A DNA stretch of 41,297 nucleotides from CAZSVP01 sp964637185 (GTDB taxonomy: Bacteria > Patescibacteriota > Saccharimonadia > CAILAD01 > BJGX01). A program made the position numbers and the translations under genes. Below, in pieces: positions 29,995 to 38,348 of the stretch. The DNA lies in contig CAZWVB010000006.1 of assembly GCA_964637185.1 (NCBI GenBank), positions 1 to 41,297 of the forward strand. Direction: 5' to 3'. The notes under the pieces were generated by a model. It saw only the letters and a program-made list of their open reading frames with translations, did no database searches and was not told the DNA's origin. Each line of letters begins with the position of its first letter. Within the stretch, counting starts at the first letter, position 1.

Positions 29995-31161
29995 ATGAAA
30001 AAGCGAGTTTACTTAGATTACGCTGCCGCTACACCAATAGATCCACAAGTTGCCAAAGCCATGCAGTCCGCAAGGCCAAATTTCGCCAACCCTTCTGCTC
30101 AGTACGGATCGGCTCGCGAAGCCAAAAAGCTATTGGATACTGCCCGCAAAGACGTAGCCATGTTTTTGGGTGCCAACAGCGATGAGATTGTTTTTACCAG
30201 TGGGGCTACAGAGTCCAACAACATAGCACTGTTGGCCGCTGCCCGCCAACATAAGTCTGGCCGTATTATTTCGGTTGCAACCGAGCACGCTTCGGTACGC
30301 GAGCCGCTCAAACAGCTGGGGCGCGAAGGCTATGAGGTAGCCCATATCGTGCTAGATGAAGATGGGCAAGTTGATATCCAGAGTCTTAGTAAGCAGCTAA
30401 CAAAGAACACGATATTGGTATCAATTTCCTATGCCAACGGTGAAATTGGTACAATTCAGCCAATTGTTAAGATAGGTCAAATGATTCGTGAATATGAAAA
30501 AGCTCACGACATCAAAATTGTTTTTCACTCCGACGCGAGCGCAGCTGCGCTGTTGCTAAATTGCGAAGTGTCACGACTGGGTGTGGACTTACTTACACTG
30601 AGCGGCAATAAGCTGTACGGACCTGCGGGGGTGGGTGCTCTGTATGTGCGTAGAGGGACACAACTAGCGCCAATATTATTTGGCGGTGGCCAGGAGATGG
30701 GAATTCGACCAGGGACGGAGTCAGTAGAATTGGCTGTAGGACTCGCTAAATCGCTGCAACTGGCAGCTGAACATCGGGATAAAGATTCAAAAAACTTTGC
30801 CAATATGATATCAGTATTCGACAATCTGCTAAAGAAGCAAGGTAGTACCATAACTATTGGCGCAACTAAGCATGGCAACCATTTGCCCAACGTAATTGCA
30901 TATACCTTTGAAGGTATCAATGGCGAGGATATCGTAGCCTATATGGATGCAGCTGGTTTTGAAATAGCTACTGGTGCAGCCTGCGAAGCGGCTCACGAAG
31001 ATCCTAACCCATCATTGCTTGGCTTAGGTATCAGCAAAGCTCAGGCTCAAGGCACTATTCGGGTATCGGTTGGGCGTGGTACAACACAAGTGGAGGTAGA
31101 TTCGGCAGCTCAAGCATTGATAAATACACTCGATATACTCGGCTACAAGTGGGATAATTGA
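29995..31161 (+). CDS. iscS: Cysteine desulfurase (IscS/NifS family)
   Basis: 388 residues. A PLP enzyme that takes sulfur from cysteine and passes it on as a persulfide. Seen: YLDYAAATPIDP, FTSGATESNN, ATEHASVREP (His that stacks on PLP), FHSDASAA, LSGNKLYGPAGVGALY (PLP lysine; Asn precedes it where His is usual), GTESVE and GAACEAAHEDPNPS (catalytic Cys loop). It heads an operon with a DUF218 protein and MnmA, the natural acceptor for tRNA thiolation. No IscU-type scaffold lies nearby, so tRNA sulfur supply is the more likely job. Confidence 0.93.
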   Translation: MKKRVYLDYAAATPIDPQVAKAMQSARPNFANPSAQYGSAREAKKLLDTARKDVAMFLGANSDEIVFTSGATESNNIALLAAARQHKSGRIISVATEHASVREPLKQLGREGYEVAHIVLDEDGQVDIQSLSKQLTKNTILVSISYANGEIGTIQPIVKIGQMIREYEKAHDIKIVFHSDASAAALLLNCEVSRLGVDLLTLSGNKLYGPAGVGALYVRRGTQLAPILFGGGQEMGIRPGTESVELAVGLAKSLQLAAEHRDKDSKNFANMISVFDNLLKKQGSTITIGATKHGNHLPNVIAYTFEGINGEDIVAYMDAAGFEIATGAACEAAHEDPNPSLLGLGISKAQAQGTIRVSVGRGTTQVEVDSAAQALINTLDILGYKWDN

Positions 31162-31164
31162 TAC

Positions 31165-31755
31165 ATGAAAAGGTTCTTGGCTTGGACGGCAGCAATAATC
31201 CTAGGCGCGGCCTTACTAGGCCTGGCTTTTTATTTAGGCACAGGTTTCATACTTAGTCCACAGGACAAGTTGGAGCATTCTGATGCTATCGTGGCGATCA
31301 GCGGTGGCCGTACGACAGTGCGGGCCGACAAGGCGATCGAGCTGTACAAAAAAGGCTATGCGCCACTACTCATATTTTCAGGAGCAGCGCTGGATGATGG
31401 TCCTAGCAATGCCTTCGCTATGCGCGACCAGGCCTTGGCCGCTGGAGTGCCGGCCAAAGACATTTTGATAGATCAAGATGCTCAAAACACTTACCAAAAT
31501 GCTACTAATACCAAAAAGATATTGGATGAGACTGGTGGTCATTCGCTGATACTAGTAACAAGTCCTTATCATCAGCGGCGTGCCGATATGACATTTCGAT
31601 TTGTATTGGGTCCAAGTACCAAAGTATTGGGTGTCAGCTCGGTCGATGATCGCTGGAGCAAGTCGCAGTGGTGGCGACGCGGCTTCCCGCTGACGATTAC
31701 AGTGAGCGAGCTATACAAACTCATATATATACAGTTGACAGGTAACTATCAATGA
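31165..31755 (+). CDS. DUF218/YdcF-ElyC-SanA family membrane protein
   Basis: 196 residues. One N-terminal membrane helix (~5-27) is followed by a DUF218 domain: DAIVAISGGRTTVRADKAIELY, APLLIFSGAA, GVPAKDILID, NTYQNATNTKKIL and LILVTSPYHQRRA. Relatives ElyC and SanA act in envelope integrity; the biochemical activity of the family is not settled. It sits between two sulfur-transfer genes, 3 nt after the first and overlapping MnmA by 4 nt, so it is co-expressed with them although no functional tie to sulfur is evident. Confidence 0.88.
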   Translation: MKRFLAWTAAIILGAALLGLAFYLGTGFILSPQDKLEHSDAIVAISGGRTTVRADKAIELYKKGYAPLLIFSGAALDDGPSNAFAMRDQALAAGVPAKDILIDQDAQNTYQNATNTKKILDETGGHSLILVTSPYHQRRADMTFRFVLGPSTKVLGVSSVDDRWSKSQWWRRGFPLTITVSELYKLIYIQLTGNYQ

Positions 31756-32798
31756 GCAAAGTCTTTGTGGGGCTAAGCGGAGGTGTAGATAGCTCAGTAG
31801 CAGCTGCTTTGCTCAAGCAATCAGGCCACAATGTGGTCGGTGTCTATATGAAAAATTGGAGTCGAGATGTCGCCGGACATCACTGCCCATGGCAAGAGGA
31901 TCTAGCTATCGCGCGTAGTGTGGCGGCGTATCTGCAGGTTCCACTCAAGATCTATGATTTTGAAAAAGAGTACTACCAGGCAGTCACTAGCTACATGTTG
32001 GAATCATATCAGCAAGGGCTCACGCCCAATCCCGATATCATGTGCAATCAAAAGATCAAATTTGATACCTTCTACAAAAAGTGTCTTTCGGACGGGGCAG
32101 ACATGATTGCCACTGGCCACTATGCTGTCATACAAGACGGCCAGCTGCGAGTAGCCAAGGACCACACTAAAGACCAGACGTATTTCTTGTACCGTATGGA
32201 TCCACGCATCGCACACAAAGTATTATTCCCTATTGGAGAATACAAAAAATCACAAGTCCGCCAGCTCGCCAAGCAATTTGATTTGCCTACTGCCGAACGT
32301 CCGGATAGCCAAGGATTGTGCTTTGTCGGCAACGTACCGATGCGCGATTTTTTGGGTGAGTTCATCAAACCACAAGCCGGTGACATAGTAGATGAGACAG
32401 GCAAGGTACTGGGTCAACACCACGGCGCATTTGCCTACACTATCGGTCAGCGCCATGGCTTGGGCGTGGGCGGTGGGAAGCCATATTTTGTATATGCGAT
32501 AGATACTAAGGCCAATATTGTGCGTGTCACCAGTGATGAGAACTCCAACTTGCTCAACAAGAAGGAGTTTACTATTGGGGATTGCGTGTGGTGGGAAGAG
32601 ACAACAGGCACGAAGTTTGAAGTACGTGTCCGTTACCGTAGCCAGCCTATAGCTTGTACTATCGCCAAAATCGATAGCGGTAACTACAAAGTGAGACTTT
32701 CGCGTCCAGAACGAGCTATTGCGCCTGGCCAGTCGGCAGTTTTCTACGATGGTGATATAGTAGTCGGTGGAGGAATTATACAACCATGGGCGAGCTAA
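31752..32798 (+). CDS. mnmA: tRNA 2-thiouridylase MnmA
   Basis: 348 residues. An ATP-dependent enzyme that thiolates U34 of tRNA-Lys, -Glu and -Gln. Motifs: VGLSGGVDSSVAAALL (PP-loop), MKNWSRD, NPDIMCNQKIKF (first catalytic Cys), ATGHYAVI, DQTYFLYR, RPDSQGLCFVGNV (second catalytic Cys), GQRHGLGVGGGKPYFV and the C-terminal beta-barrel with VRYRSQP. It overlaps the DUF218 gene by 4 nt (ATGA) and the next ORF by 13 nt. The sulfur donor is most likely the desulfurase two genes upstream, and tRNA-Glu (TTC), a likely substrate, is encoded in this window at 11908. Confidence 0.95.
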   Translation: MSKVFVGLSGGVDSSVAAALLKQSGHNVVGVYMKNWSRDVAGHHCPWQEDLAIARSVAAYLQVPLKIYDFEKEYYQAVTSYMLESYQQGLTPNPDIMCNQKIKFDTFYKKCLSDGADMIATGHYAVIQDGQLRVAKDHTKDQTYFLYRMDPRIAHKVLFPIGEYKKSQVRQLAKQFDLPTAERPDSQGLCFVGNVPMRDFLGEFIKPQAGDIVDETGKVLGQHHGAFAYTIGQRHGLGVGGGKPYFVYAIDTKANIVRVTSDENSNLLNKKEFTIGDCVWWEETTGTKFEVRVRYRSQPIACTIAKIDSGNYKVRLSRPERAIAPGQSAVFYDGDIVVGGGIIQPWAS

Positions 32799-33148
32799 GA
32801 ACCAATATGGGCGATAAGGATAAGTCAGACAAACCATCTACGCCAGATGAGCTGACGGATGAGCTACTCGATATCCAGGGCGAGAACGAGCAGAGCGGCA
32901 ACAAGTTGGTTGGGCGAATGGGCGATAGGGAAATCGGAGCGGAAACCGAACCAACAGAAGGTGAGGTAGTGCTAATGATGTTTGGAAAGCCAGAAAAGGC
33001 ATACTACAGTATTTCGCAGAATAATCCAGACAGAGTAGTTGTCGTTGTTACTAGAGACGATGGGTCAAAAGCCAAGACTAACTTTAGCAGGGAAGATTTT
33101 GAGAAACGCAAAAAAGATGCTGCAGACTCTAACATGCAGACAGGTTGA
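32786..33148 (+). CDS. Hypothetical small acidic protein
   Basis: 120 residues. The N-terminal half is charged and probably disordered. The C-terminal half looks folded: GEVVLMMFGKPEKAYYSIS, then RVVVVVTRDDGSKAKTNFSREDFEKRKK, two strand-like segments and a charged helix. No family recognised. It overlaps the mnmA end by 13 nt; an internal ATG at 32807 would avoid the overlap and is an alternative start. Likely the last gene of the mnmA operon. Confidence 0.6.
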   Translation: MGELRTNMGDKDKSDKPSTPDELTDELLDIQGENEQSGNKLVGRMGDREIGAETEPTEGEVVLMMFGKPEKAYYSISQNNPDRVVVVVTRDDGSKAKTNFSREDFEKRKKDAADSNMQTG

Positions 33149-33159
33149 AAAAATAGTTA

Positions 33160-33168
33160 TGCTAAACT
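33160..33168 (+). promoter_or_regulatory. Extended -10 promoter, leaderless, for the 33175 gene
   Basis: TGCTAAACT ends 6 nt before ATG 33175. Confidence 0.62.
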
Positions 33169-33174
33169 GGTAGT

Positions 33175-33858
33175 ATGCCAGATGACCAAAACCAAGCCGA
33201 TGATCAGTTGATAGCTGCTGCTCAAGCCCAACGCAAGGGTGGGGCCGGCAAGGTAGTGGCGATCGTATTTCTGGTACTCATACTCATAGCTTGTTTGGTT
33301 GGTATGTACCTGCTTTACCGCTCCCGTGTACAGCTCCAGCAGCAGCTCAACACAGTCAATTCTCAACTCACTCAGCTGGGCAATACCAATCAAGATCTAC
33401 AGACTCAGCTCACTGCCGCCAAGGCCGGTATCACCGACTCTACCTACATCACCATCACCGACCAAGGTGTGCGTATCAAGAAATCCGATGACACCAAGAA
33501 TTTGGTGTATTTCACTGACAAATCGGCCTTTTCTCCGTTTACCCACTTCACCTCTGTAGAGATACTTGGCCAGGTGATGCTGAACCCATCCGGCCCGTAT
33601 GGCACCAATCAGTGCGCGCTAGGCGATAGTCCACTGGGAGTAATTACCCGCTACCTGCCCGGCAGCAACTATGCCGGCAAGAAGATCGAAGAAGTTCAAG
33701 ACCCCAACGTCAAAAAAGTTGGTGATCGCTACTATGTATACTCCAACCCTCAGGCTTCGTGTACTGGTAACAAGGCAGTCCAAGACGTGATATCGCGCCA
33801 ACAGCAGGCTTTGCAAAAAGCTTTTACGAGCATAGAAGCAATCCCCTCAAGCCAATAG
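33175..33858 (+). CDS. Hypothetical membrane-anchored coiled-coil protein
   Basis: 227 residues. Basic N-terminus, one membrane helix (~27-47, VVAIVFLVLILIACLVGMYL), a short coiled coil rich in Gln and Leu (~50-85), then an extracellular domain with TYITITDQGVRIKKSD and two cysteines about 50 residues apart (NQCALGD and QASCTGN) that could pair. No family recognised. It stands alone between the mnmA operon and alaS, with its own promoter. The topology suggests an envelope role (inference). Confidence 0.72.
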   Translation: MPDDQNQADDQLIAAAQAQRKGGAGKVVAIVFLVLILIACLVGMYLLYRSRVQLQQQLNTVNSQLTQLGNTNQDLQTQLTAAKAGITDSTYITITDQGVRIKKSDDTKNLVYFTDKSAFSPFTHFTSVEILGQVMLNPSGPYGTNQCALGDSPLGVITRYLPGSNYAGKKIEEVQDPNVKKVGDRYYVYSNPQASCTGNKAVQDVISRQQQALQKAFTSIEAIPSSQ

Positions 33859-33885
33859 CATATACTCGACGCATACCTGAAAAAC

Positions 33886-33894
33886 TGCTACAAT
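33886..33894 (+). promoter_or_regulatory. Extended -10 promoter, leaderless, for alaS
   Basis: TGCTACAAT ends 7 nt before ATG 33902. Confidence 0.7.
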
Positions 33895-33901
33895 ACTGCT
33901 C

Positions 33902-35710
33902 ATGAAAACAGCTGATATCCGCAGCAAATTCTTGGAATTCTTCAAATCTAAGGACCACGCTATCATCCCTAGTGCGCCAGTTGTGCCCGAGCATGACCCC
34001 AGTGTACTTTTTACTACCGCCGGCATGCATCCACTAGTGCCTTATCTGAAGGGTCAACCCCATCCGCAAGGCAAACGCCTGGCCGACAGTCAGAAATGTG
34101 TGCGTACCACTGATATCGAAGAAGTTGGCGACTACTCGCATCTTACGATGTTTGAGATGCTGGGCAATTGGAGTCTTGGTGACTATTTCAAACCAGAGTC
34201 GATAGCGTGGAGCTGGGAATTTTTGACCGATCCCCAATGGCTCGGCATCGATCCGCACAAACTCTACGTCACAGTCTACGAGGGCGATGGCGTAGTACCA
34301 CGTGATGAAGAGTCGATAATGATCTGGCAAGAGCAGTACCAAAAGGCTGGCATCGATGCCAAGGTGGGTGAGCGTATCCTCACCAAAGGGCGCGATGACA
34401 ACTGGTGGGAGCAAGGCCTGGCGGGCCCTGACACAGAGATCTTTTATTACTTGGGCAGTGAGGCTGAGCCAAAGTTCGATACCGAAAGCAGTGATTTTGT
34501 AGAGATCTGGAACAACGTCTTTATGACCTACCAAAAAGAAGATGACGGTACCTACACTGAGCTGCCCAACAAAAATGTTGATACCGGCATGGGCCTGGAG
34601 CGCATTGCGGCTGCCATGCAAGGCGTGGACAATGTCTATGACACCGATCTGCTGCATCAACTACTTGAAACGGTAGAGGCCTATGCTGCAGCCGTGCACG
34701 TAGCAGTCTACCAAGAGACAGATCCTGATTCGGCATTGCGCGCTGCGCGCATCATCACTGATCATAGCCGCACAGTTAGCTTTATGGCAGCCGATGGTGT
34801 GCAACCAGGCAACAAAGACCAAGGCTATGTAATGCGCCGACTGGCCCGTCGGGCTATTCGTGAGGGTTTGGTATTAGGTATACATCGTGACCTGTTCAAA
34901 CAAATCTCGCCAAAGGTAATTGAACTCTACGGCGACGCCTATCCGGAGTTGGTAGAGCACAAGGACGATGTTGTTGGTATTCTGGAGCGAGAAGAAAACG
35001 CCTTTCGCCAAACTCTAGCTCGTGGTCTCAAAGAATTTGAACGCCTGCTACGCAACAAGAAGGACCTGACTGGCCGAGATGCATTTACACTCTACGATAC
35101 TTATGGTTTTCCCAAAGAACTCAGCTTGGAAGAAGCAGCTCGAGTAGGCTTGCCTGTTAGCCAAAAGTTTGAAGACGAGTTTGCTATCGAGCTAGAGGAG
35201 CAACGGCAACGCAGCCGCACCGCCACGGCCGGTCAGTTCAAGGGCGGACTGGCTGACGATAGCGAAATTGTGACCCGCTACCATACTGCTACTCACCTCA
35301 TGTATCGAGCTCTGCGCAATGTGCTTGGTGATCATGTGATGCAGCGCGGTTCCAACATCACTGCCGAACGCATGCGCTTTGATTTCTCACACCATGAGAA
35401 GATGACACCAGAGCAGATCAAAGAAGTTGAAGATATGGTAAACAATGTGATTGGCAAAGACATGCCAATGTCATTTACTGAAATGCCCAAAGACAAAGCT
35501 TTTGAAGAAGGCGCGATTGGTGCCTTTGGCGAGAAGTATCCCGATGTGGTGAAGGTCTATACGGTCGGTGATCCGCAGGGCGATTGGTACTCCAAAGAAA
35601 TCTGTGGTGGACCCCATGTATCTCATACTGGCGAGATCGGTAAGTTCAAGATCGTCAAAGAAGAATCCAGTAGCGCCGGTGTGCGGCGCATCAAGGCTGT
35701 GATTGAATAG
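33902..35710 (+). CDS. alaS: Alanyl-tRNA synthetase, compact form
   Basis: 602 residues against ~875 in E. coli. The aminoacylation domain is complete: IRSKFLEFFKSKDHAIIPSA, FTTAGMHPLVPYL, RTTDIEEVGDYSHLTMFEM, EIWNNVFMTY and TGMGLERIAAAMQG. The editing domain has HTATHLMYRAL (HxxxH) and EICGGPHVSHTGE (Cys and His metal ligands). The beta-barrel normally between them is missing: the protein runs from GQFKGGLADDSE almost directly into the editing domain. The C-terminal dimerisation/tRNA-elbow domain is absent too. The stop is followed by non-coding DNA, so this is a natural short form, not a frameshift. Confidence 0.95.
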   Translation: MKTADIRSKFLEFFKSKDHAIIPSAPVVPEHDPSVLFTTAGMHPLVPYLKGQPHPQGKRLADSQKCVRTTDIEEVGDYSHLTMFEMLGNWSLGDYFKPESIAWSWEFLTDPQWLGIDPHKLYVTVYEGDGVVPRDEESIMIWQEQYQKAGIDAKVGERILTKGRDDNWWEQGLAGPDTEIFYYLGSEAEPKFDTESSDFVEIWNNVFMTYQKEDDGTYTELPNKNVDTGMGLERIAAAMQGVDNVYDTDLLHQLLETVEAYAAAVHVAVYQETDPDSALRAARIITDHSRTVSFMAADGVQPGNKDQGYVMRRLARRAIREGLVLGIHRDLFKQISPKVIELYGDAYPELVEHKDDVVGILEREENAFRQTLARGLKEFERLLRNKKDLTGRDAFTLYDTYGFPKELSLEEAARVGLPVSQKFEDEFAIELEEQRQRSRTATAGQFKGGLADDSEIVTRYHTATHLMYRALRNVLGDHVMQRGSNITAERMRFDFSHHEKMTPEQIKEVEDMVNNVIGKDMPMSFTEMPKDKAFEEGAIGAFGEKYPDVVKVYTVGDPQGDWYSKEICGGPHVSHTGEIGKFKIVKEESSSAGVRRIKAVIE

Positions 35711-35804
35711 CCTTGTGACTTTGTTTGGCATAATCTAAATCCCGGCAACTTATCTATGATAACGATTGCCAGTTCAAGTTAGCTAAGTGTTAACTTAATG
35801 CAAA

Positions 35805-35834
35805 TTGAAGTAAGCGGCCTATTTCTGTTAAGAT
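35805..35834 (+). promoter_or_regulatory. Promoter with -35/-10 for the 35856 gene
   Basis: TTGAAG, an 18-nt spacer, then TAAGAT, with GTTAAGATAGG identical to the pyrophosphatase promoter. The leader carries AGGAGG (35846-35851) 4 nt before the GTG. The rest of the 145-nt gap after alaS shows nothing else recognisable. Confidence 0.55.
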
Positions 35835-35855
35835 AGGTAAAAATAAGGAGGAAGT

Positions 35856-36776
35856 GTGGCAGGTAACCCCGGTGAACAAATACAACACGACGAATCAAAC
35901 AAAGGCCAAAGAGAACACCCAGAGATTATTACTCGTGGGGATTTAGCCCCCAGAGAATTAGATAATGGAGAGACTTCCATTGTACTGCAGCGGCATGGGG
36001 CTTATGTAAGAGATGTGGAAAGCCCACAAGTCGGTAGCCTTACACCGGAGGCTGCAGATCTTCAAGCCGATGATGCCTATAATTTCTTTGTAAGCCAGAT
36101 TGAGAGTACACCTGAAGCAGAGCGATCCAAACTAAAAATACTAGTAGTAGCAAGTGATACTGATTTTCACGAAGGCGGTAAGCGTAGCACGGAAACCGCT
36201 GATCTAGCTTTGAAAGCCGCCCAAAAAGCACTCAAACAATTTGGTTTAAGTGAGGATCAGATTCTGAATCTCAATACAGAACACAATTTGAAGGGGGGTG
36301 ACGAATCTAGACCAATGGCCCATCTTCGTGAACCACAGATGTTTAATGACTCACCAGAATTTGTTGACTACCTAGTAGAAAAGCATGGTGGAATCAACTT
36401 GGATTTCTGGATTGATTTTGAAGGCGAACACAGCAAAGATGTGCGTGAGACAATGGGAGCTGAAGGTCCCGTTCAAATTGCCGACCGCTTGCAACACTCA
36501 ATTGACATGTTGGCACGGTATGCCAAGGCTTATCACGCAAGATCTGAAAATCGCGATGATCGTTTGGTGATATGGGGTGGTACTCACTACGATACTATTA
36601 GCCCATATGTTAAGTTTAATCTCTTCAATATGAGTCCGGATGATCCGCTGAGAGTAGACTACGGCGGAGGTATTAACATCAAACTAGCAAACGATGGCAC
36701 AACTGATACAATTATTGATGGCAAGAAATACCCCGTGCCAGTTCGTGGTAGAGAAAATAGTAATTTGTCTACTTAG
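35856..36776 (+). CDS. Histidine phosphatase-like protein (RHG motif intact)
   Basis: 306 residues, cytoplasmic by its lack of a signal. After a ~38-residue polar leader comes SIVLQRHGAYVRD (Arg46-His47-Gly48, the phosphohistidine-forming motif), then VGSLTPEAADLQ (compare the usual GxLTxxGxxQA), KRSTETADLA (second arginine, compare RAxxTA) and near the end VIWGGTHYDTISPY (second His). All four phosphate-pocket positions can be placed. The substrate is unknown. It uses a GTG start with a strong Shine-Dalgarno. It shares about the same length and layout with the protein at 37395-38348, which lacks the RHG. The 3' end overlaps the convergent GGCT-like gene by 8 nt. Confidence 0.68.
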   Translation: MAGNPGEQIQHDESNKGQREHPEIITRGDLAPRELDNGETSIVLQRHGAYVRDVESPQVGSLTPEAADLQADDAYNFFVSQIESTPEAERSKLKILVVASDTDFHEGGKRSTETADLALKAAQKALKQFGLSEDQILNLNTEHNLKGGDESRPMAHLREPQMFNDSPEFVDYLVEKHGGINLDFWIDFEGEHSKDVRETMGAEGPVQIADRLQHSIDMLARYAKAYHARSENRDDRLVIWGGTHYDTISPYVKFNLFNMSPDDPLRVDYGGGINIKLANDGTTDTIIDGKKYPVPVRGRENSNLST

Positions 36777-37329
36777 CTTTACTATGTAGTTTGAGGTATG
36801 CTTCTCGGGACTCGTCGGCGACTTTCAGCATTTCGGCTCTGTCAGCAACGTAGGCAGGGTAATCTGGTCCGTCAACCTTTTTATGAATCTTAAATGGTGG
36901 TCGCATAAAACTTTGAGTGATAACAGGTATTTTGTCTCCACTATCGGTTTCAGCTACGCCATATGCATCTTCCTGGCAGCCATAATCAACTAGCTCCCAT
37001 TCGCGGCAGAGAGCTAACTCGAGCGGAGTGAGATACCAAAGTGTACCGTAGGCTACTGCCTTTTCATCTGGCACAGAACAGTACATCTCAAAGTCTGGTC
37101 CCCAGCCGTTGGCTAGAATATCGTAGGCCGAGCGGTCAGACGGACTGTTTGGTGGTATTTCTTTACGAAAGTCTTTGGCTAAGCTAATGCAAACTTGATA
37201 GCCAGGTAGTTTGGCTGGCTCACCCAGCAGCCCTTTGCGCCCTACCATATGTTCCATCATGTCACGATCTTTGTTGGTACCGAAACCAAAATACTTTATT
37301 ACTGGTTCTGTTGGGACATTGTCTTTCAT
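36769..37329 (-). CDS. Gamma-glutamylcyclotransferase-fold protein (AIG2/GGCT-like)
   Basis: 186 residues. KYFGFGTNKDRDMMEHMVG matches the glycine-containing YFAYGSN entry of GGCT-fold proteins, followed by LPGYQVCISLA and AYGTLWYLTPLELALCREWE, where the substrate loop and likely catalytic Glu should lie. Family members release 5-oxoproline from gamma-glutamyl compounds, but many remain uncharacterised. It lies on the opposite strand between the two histidine-phosphatase-like genes and shares a two-way promoter region with the second. TATAAT ends 7 nt before its ATG. Confidence 0.75.
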   Translation of the reverse strand: MKDNVPTEPVIKYFGFGTNKDRDMMEHMVGRKGLLGEPAKLPGYQVCISLAKDFRKEIPPNSPSDRSAYDILANGWGPDFEMYCSVPDEKAVAYGTLWYLTPLELALCREWELVDYGCQEDAYGVAETDSGDKIPVITQSFMRPPFKIHKKVDGPDYPAYVADRAEMLKVADESREAYLKLHSKAK

Positions 37330-37336
37330 AACGAGT

Positions 37337-37359
37337 ATTATAGACCAAAATGGTACAAT
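37337..37359. promoter_or_regulatory. Divergent promoter pair between the GGCT-like gene and the second phosphatase-like gene
   Basis: On the minus strand TATAAT (37337-37342) gives a leaderless start at 37329. On the plus strand TGGTACAAT (37351-37359) gives a ~29 nt leader with AGGAGG (37384-37389) before ATG 37395. The two -10 boxes are only 11 nt apart, so they may exclude each other. Confidence 0.62.
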
Positions 37360-37394
37360 ACAAGTAATCTCGTATAAAATATTAGGAGGAAATT

Positions 37395-38348
37395 ATGTCA
37401 ACAGAAGGCTTAAACTTACCACCTGAGGGCAACAAGCCAGACTCTAGTGAAATTAAAAAGATCAAAGTAGAAGATTTGCTTGCCGCTGAAAAATCACCTG
37501 AAACAGACGGCACTTTAATCGTGCTCCAAGTGAATGCACGCGATATCCGTGATCCGGAATCTGAGCAAGTGGGAATGCTTAAGCCAGAAGCCGCCGAGCA
37601 AGCTCGCGATGTCGCCACGTCATTCTTCGCTGAAGCATTTGATGGTATGTCACCCGAGGAACTTGGCCAAGTCGATATTTTAGTTTTTGCGTCAAACGTT
37701 CGATTGACCACTCCTAGTGGTTTGGAAAGCAGTATGCAGCGGGCTGTATTAACAGGCGATGAAGTACTTGTAGGTATAAAGGGCGAAATGGCCAAACATG
37801 GATTATCTCCAAACCAGCTGATTAATAACGTATCATCCATTGGCGGTGGTTCGTTTGAAGTCTCTGAGTTGGTAGACCTACAGATTCTCACGAGTGATGA
37901 AGGCTATCTGCAGTATCTGAAGGAAAAGTATATGCCGCAGCAGGAGGTTATTGATCTGTCACTGAATTCTGGAACGGGACTTTCGCCAGTTAGTGAAGAA
38001 CAGTTGTGGGTATCTTATGAAAAAGATCAAGGAGAAGATCGGGCAAAGCGGATTGAGTTAGGAGCCGAAGGTCCCGAAGAAATTGCCGAACGTGTACGGA
38101 ACTTTGTAGCTAGGATTGATGAATTGGTGACTCAATATCACAACATGAACCCTGGCCGACGTGTAATTGTATGGGCAGTCGGGCATTATGACAACATAAG
38201 CCCATATCTCAAAAAGTTTGTTTTAGACAAACCCATGGATACTTATTTGGGTGTCGACAAAAATGCAGGTGTCTCTATTAATATACATACTGACGGCAAA
38301 GCTACATCTAGAATAAAAGATCAGGAATTTGAGGTAACAGGCCTTTAG
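37395..38348 (+). CDS. Histidine phosphatase-like paralogue without catalytic residues (likely pseudoenzyme)
   Basis: 317 residues, paralogous to the protein at 35856-36776. The same frame is seen: TLIVLQVNARDIRD, VGMLKPEAAEQA, LVFASN, GAEGPEEIAERV, VIVWAVGHYDNISPY. At residues 46-48, where the relative has Arg-His-Gly, this one has Val-Asn-Ala. The second arginine block (KRSTETA) is replaced by LESSMQRA. Only the C-terminal His is kept. It cannot use the usual phosphohistidine chemistry and may bind a ligand or regulate its relative (inference). Strong AGGAGG, 5 nt before the ATG. The 3' end overlaps the convergent kinase gene by 4 nt. Confidence 0.66.
   Translation: MSTEGLNLPPEGNKPDSSEIKKIKVEDLLAAEKSPETDGTLIVLQVNARDIRDPESEQVGMLKPEAAEQARDVATSFFAEAFDGMSPEELGQVDILVFASNVRLTTPSGLESSMQRAVLTGDEVLVGIKGEMAKHGLSPNQLINNVSSIGGGSFEVSELVDLQILTSDEGYLQYLKEKYMPQQEVIDLSLNSGTGLSPVSEEQLWVSYEKDQGEDRAKRIELGAEGPEEIAERVRNFVARIDELVTQYHNMNPGRRVIVWAVGHYDNISPYLKKFVLDKPMDTYLGVDKNAGVSINIHTDGKATSRIKDQEFEVTGL

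Noticed and set aside
34034..34660. Minus-strand ORF of 208 residues inside alaS
   Set aside because: Shadow of the strongly conserved AlaRS catalytic domain; no promoter or ribosome site.
35711..35855. Possible remaining C-terminal part of AlaRS after a frameshift
   Set aside because: No frame in this 145-nt gap continues the protein, and a promoter and Shine-Dalgarno for the next gene lie there. The short form looks natural.
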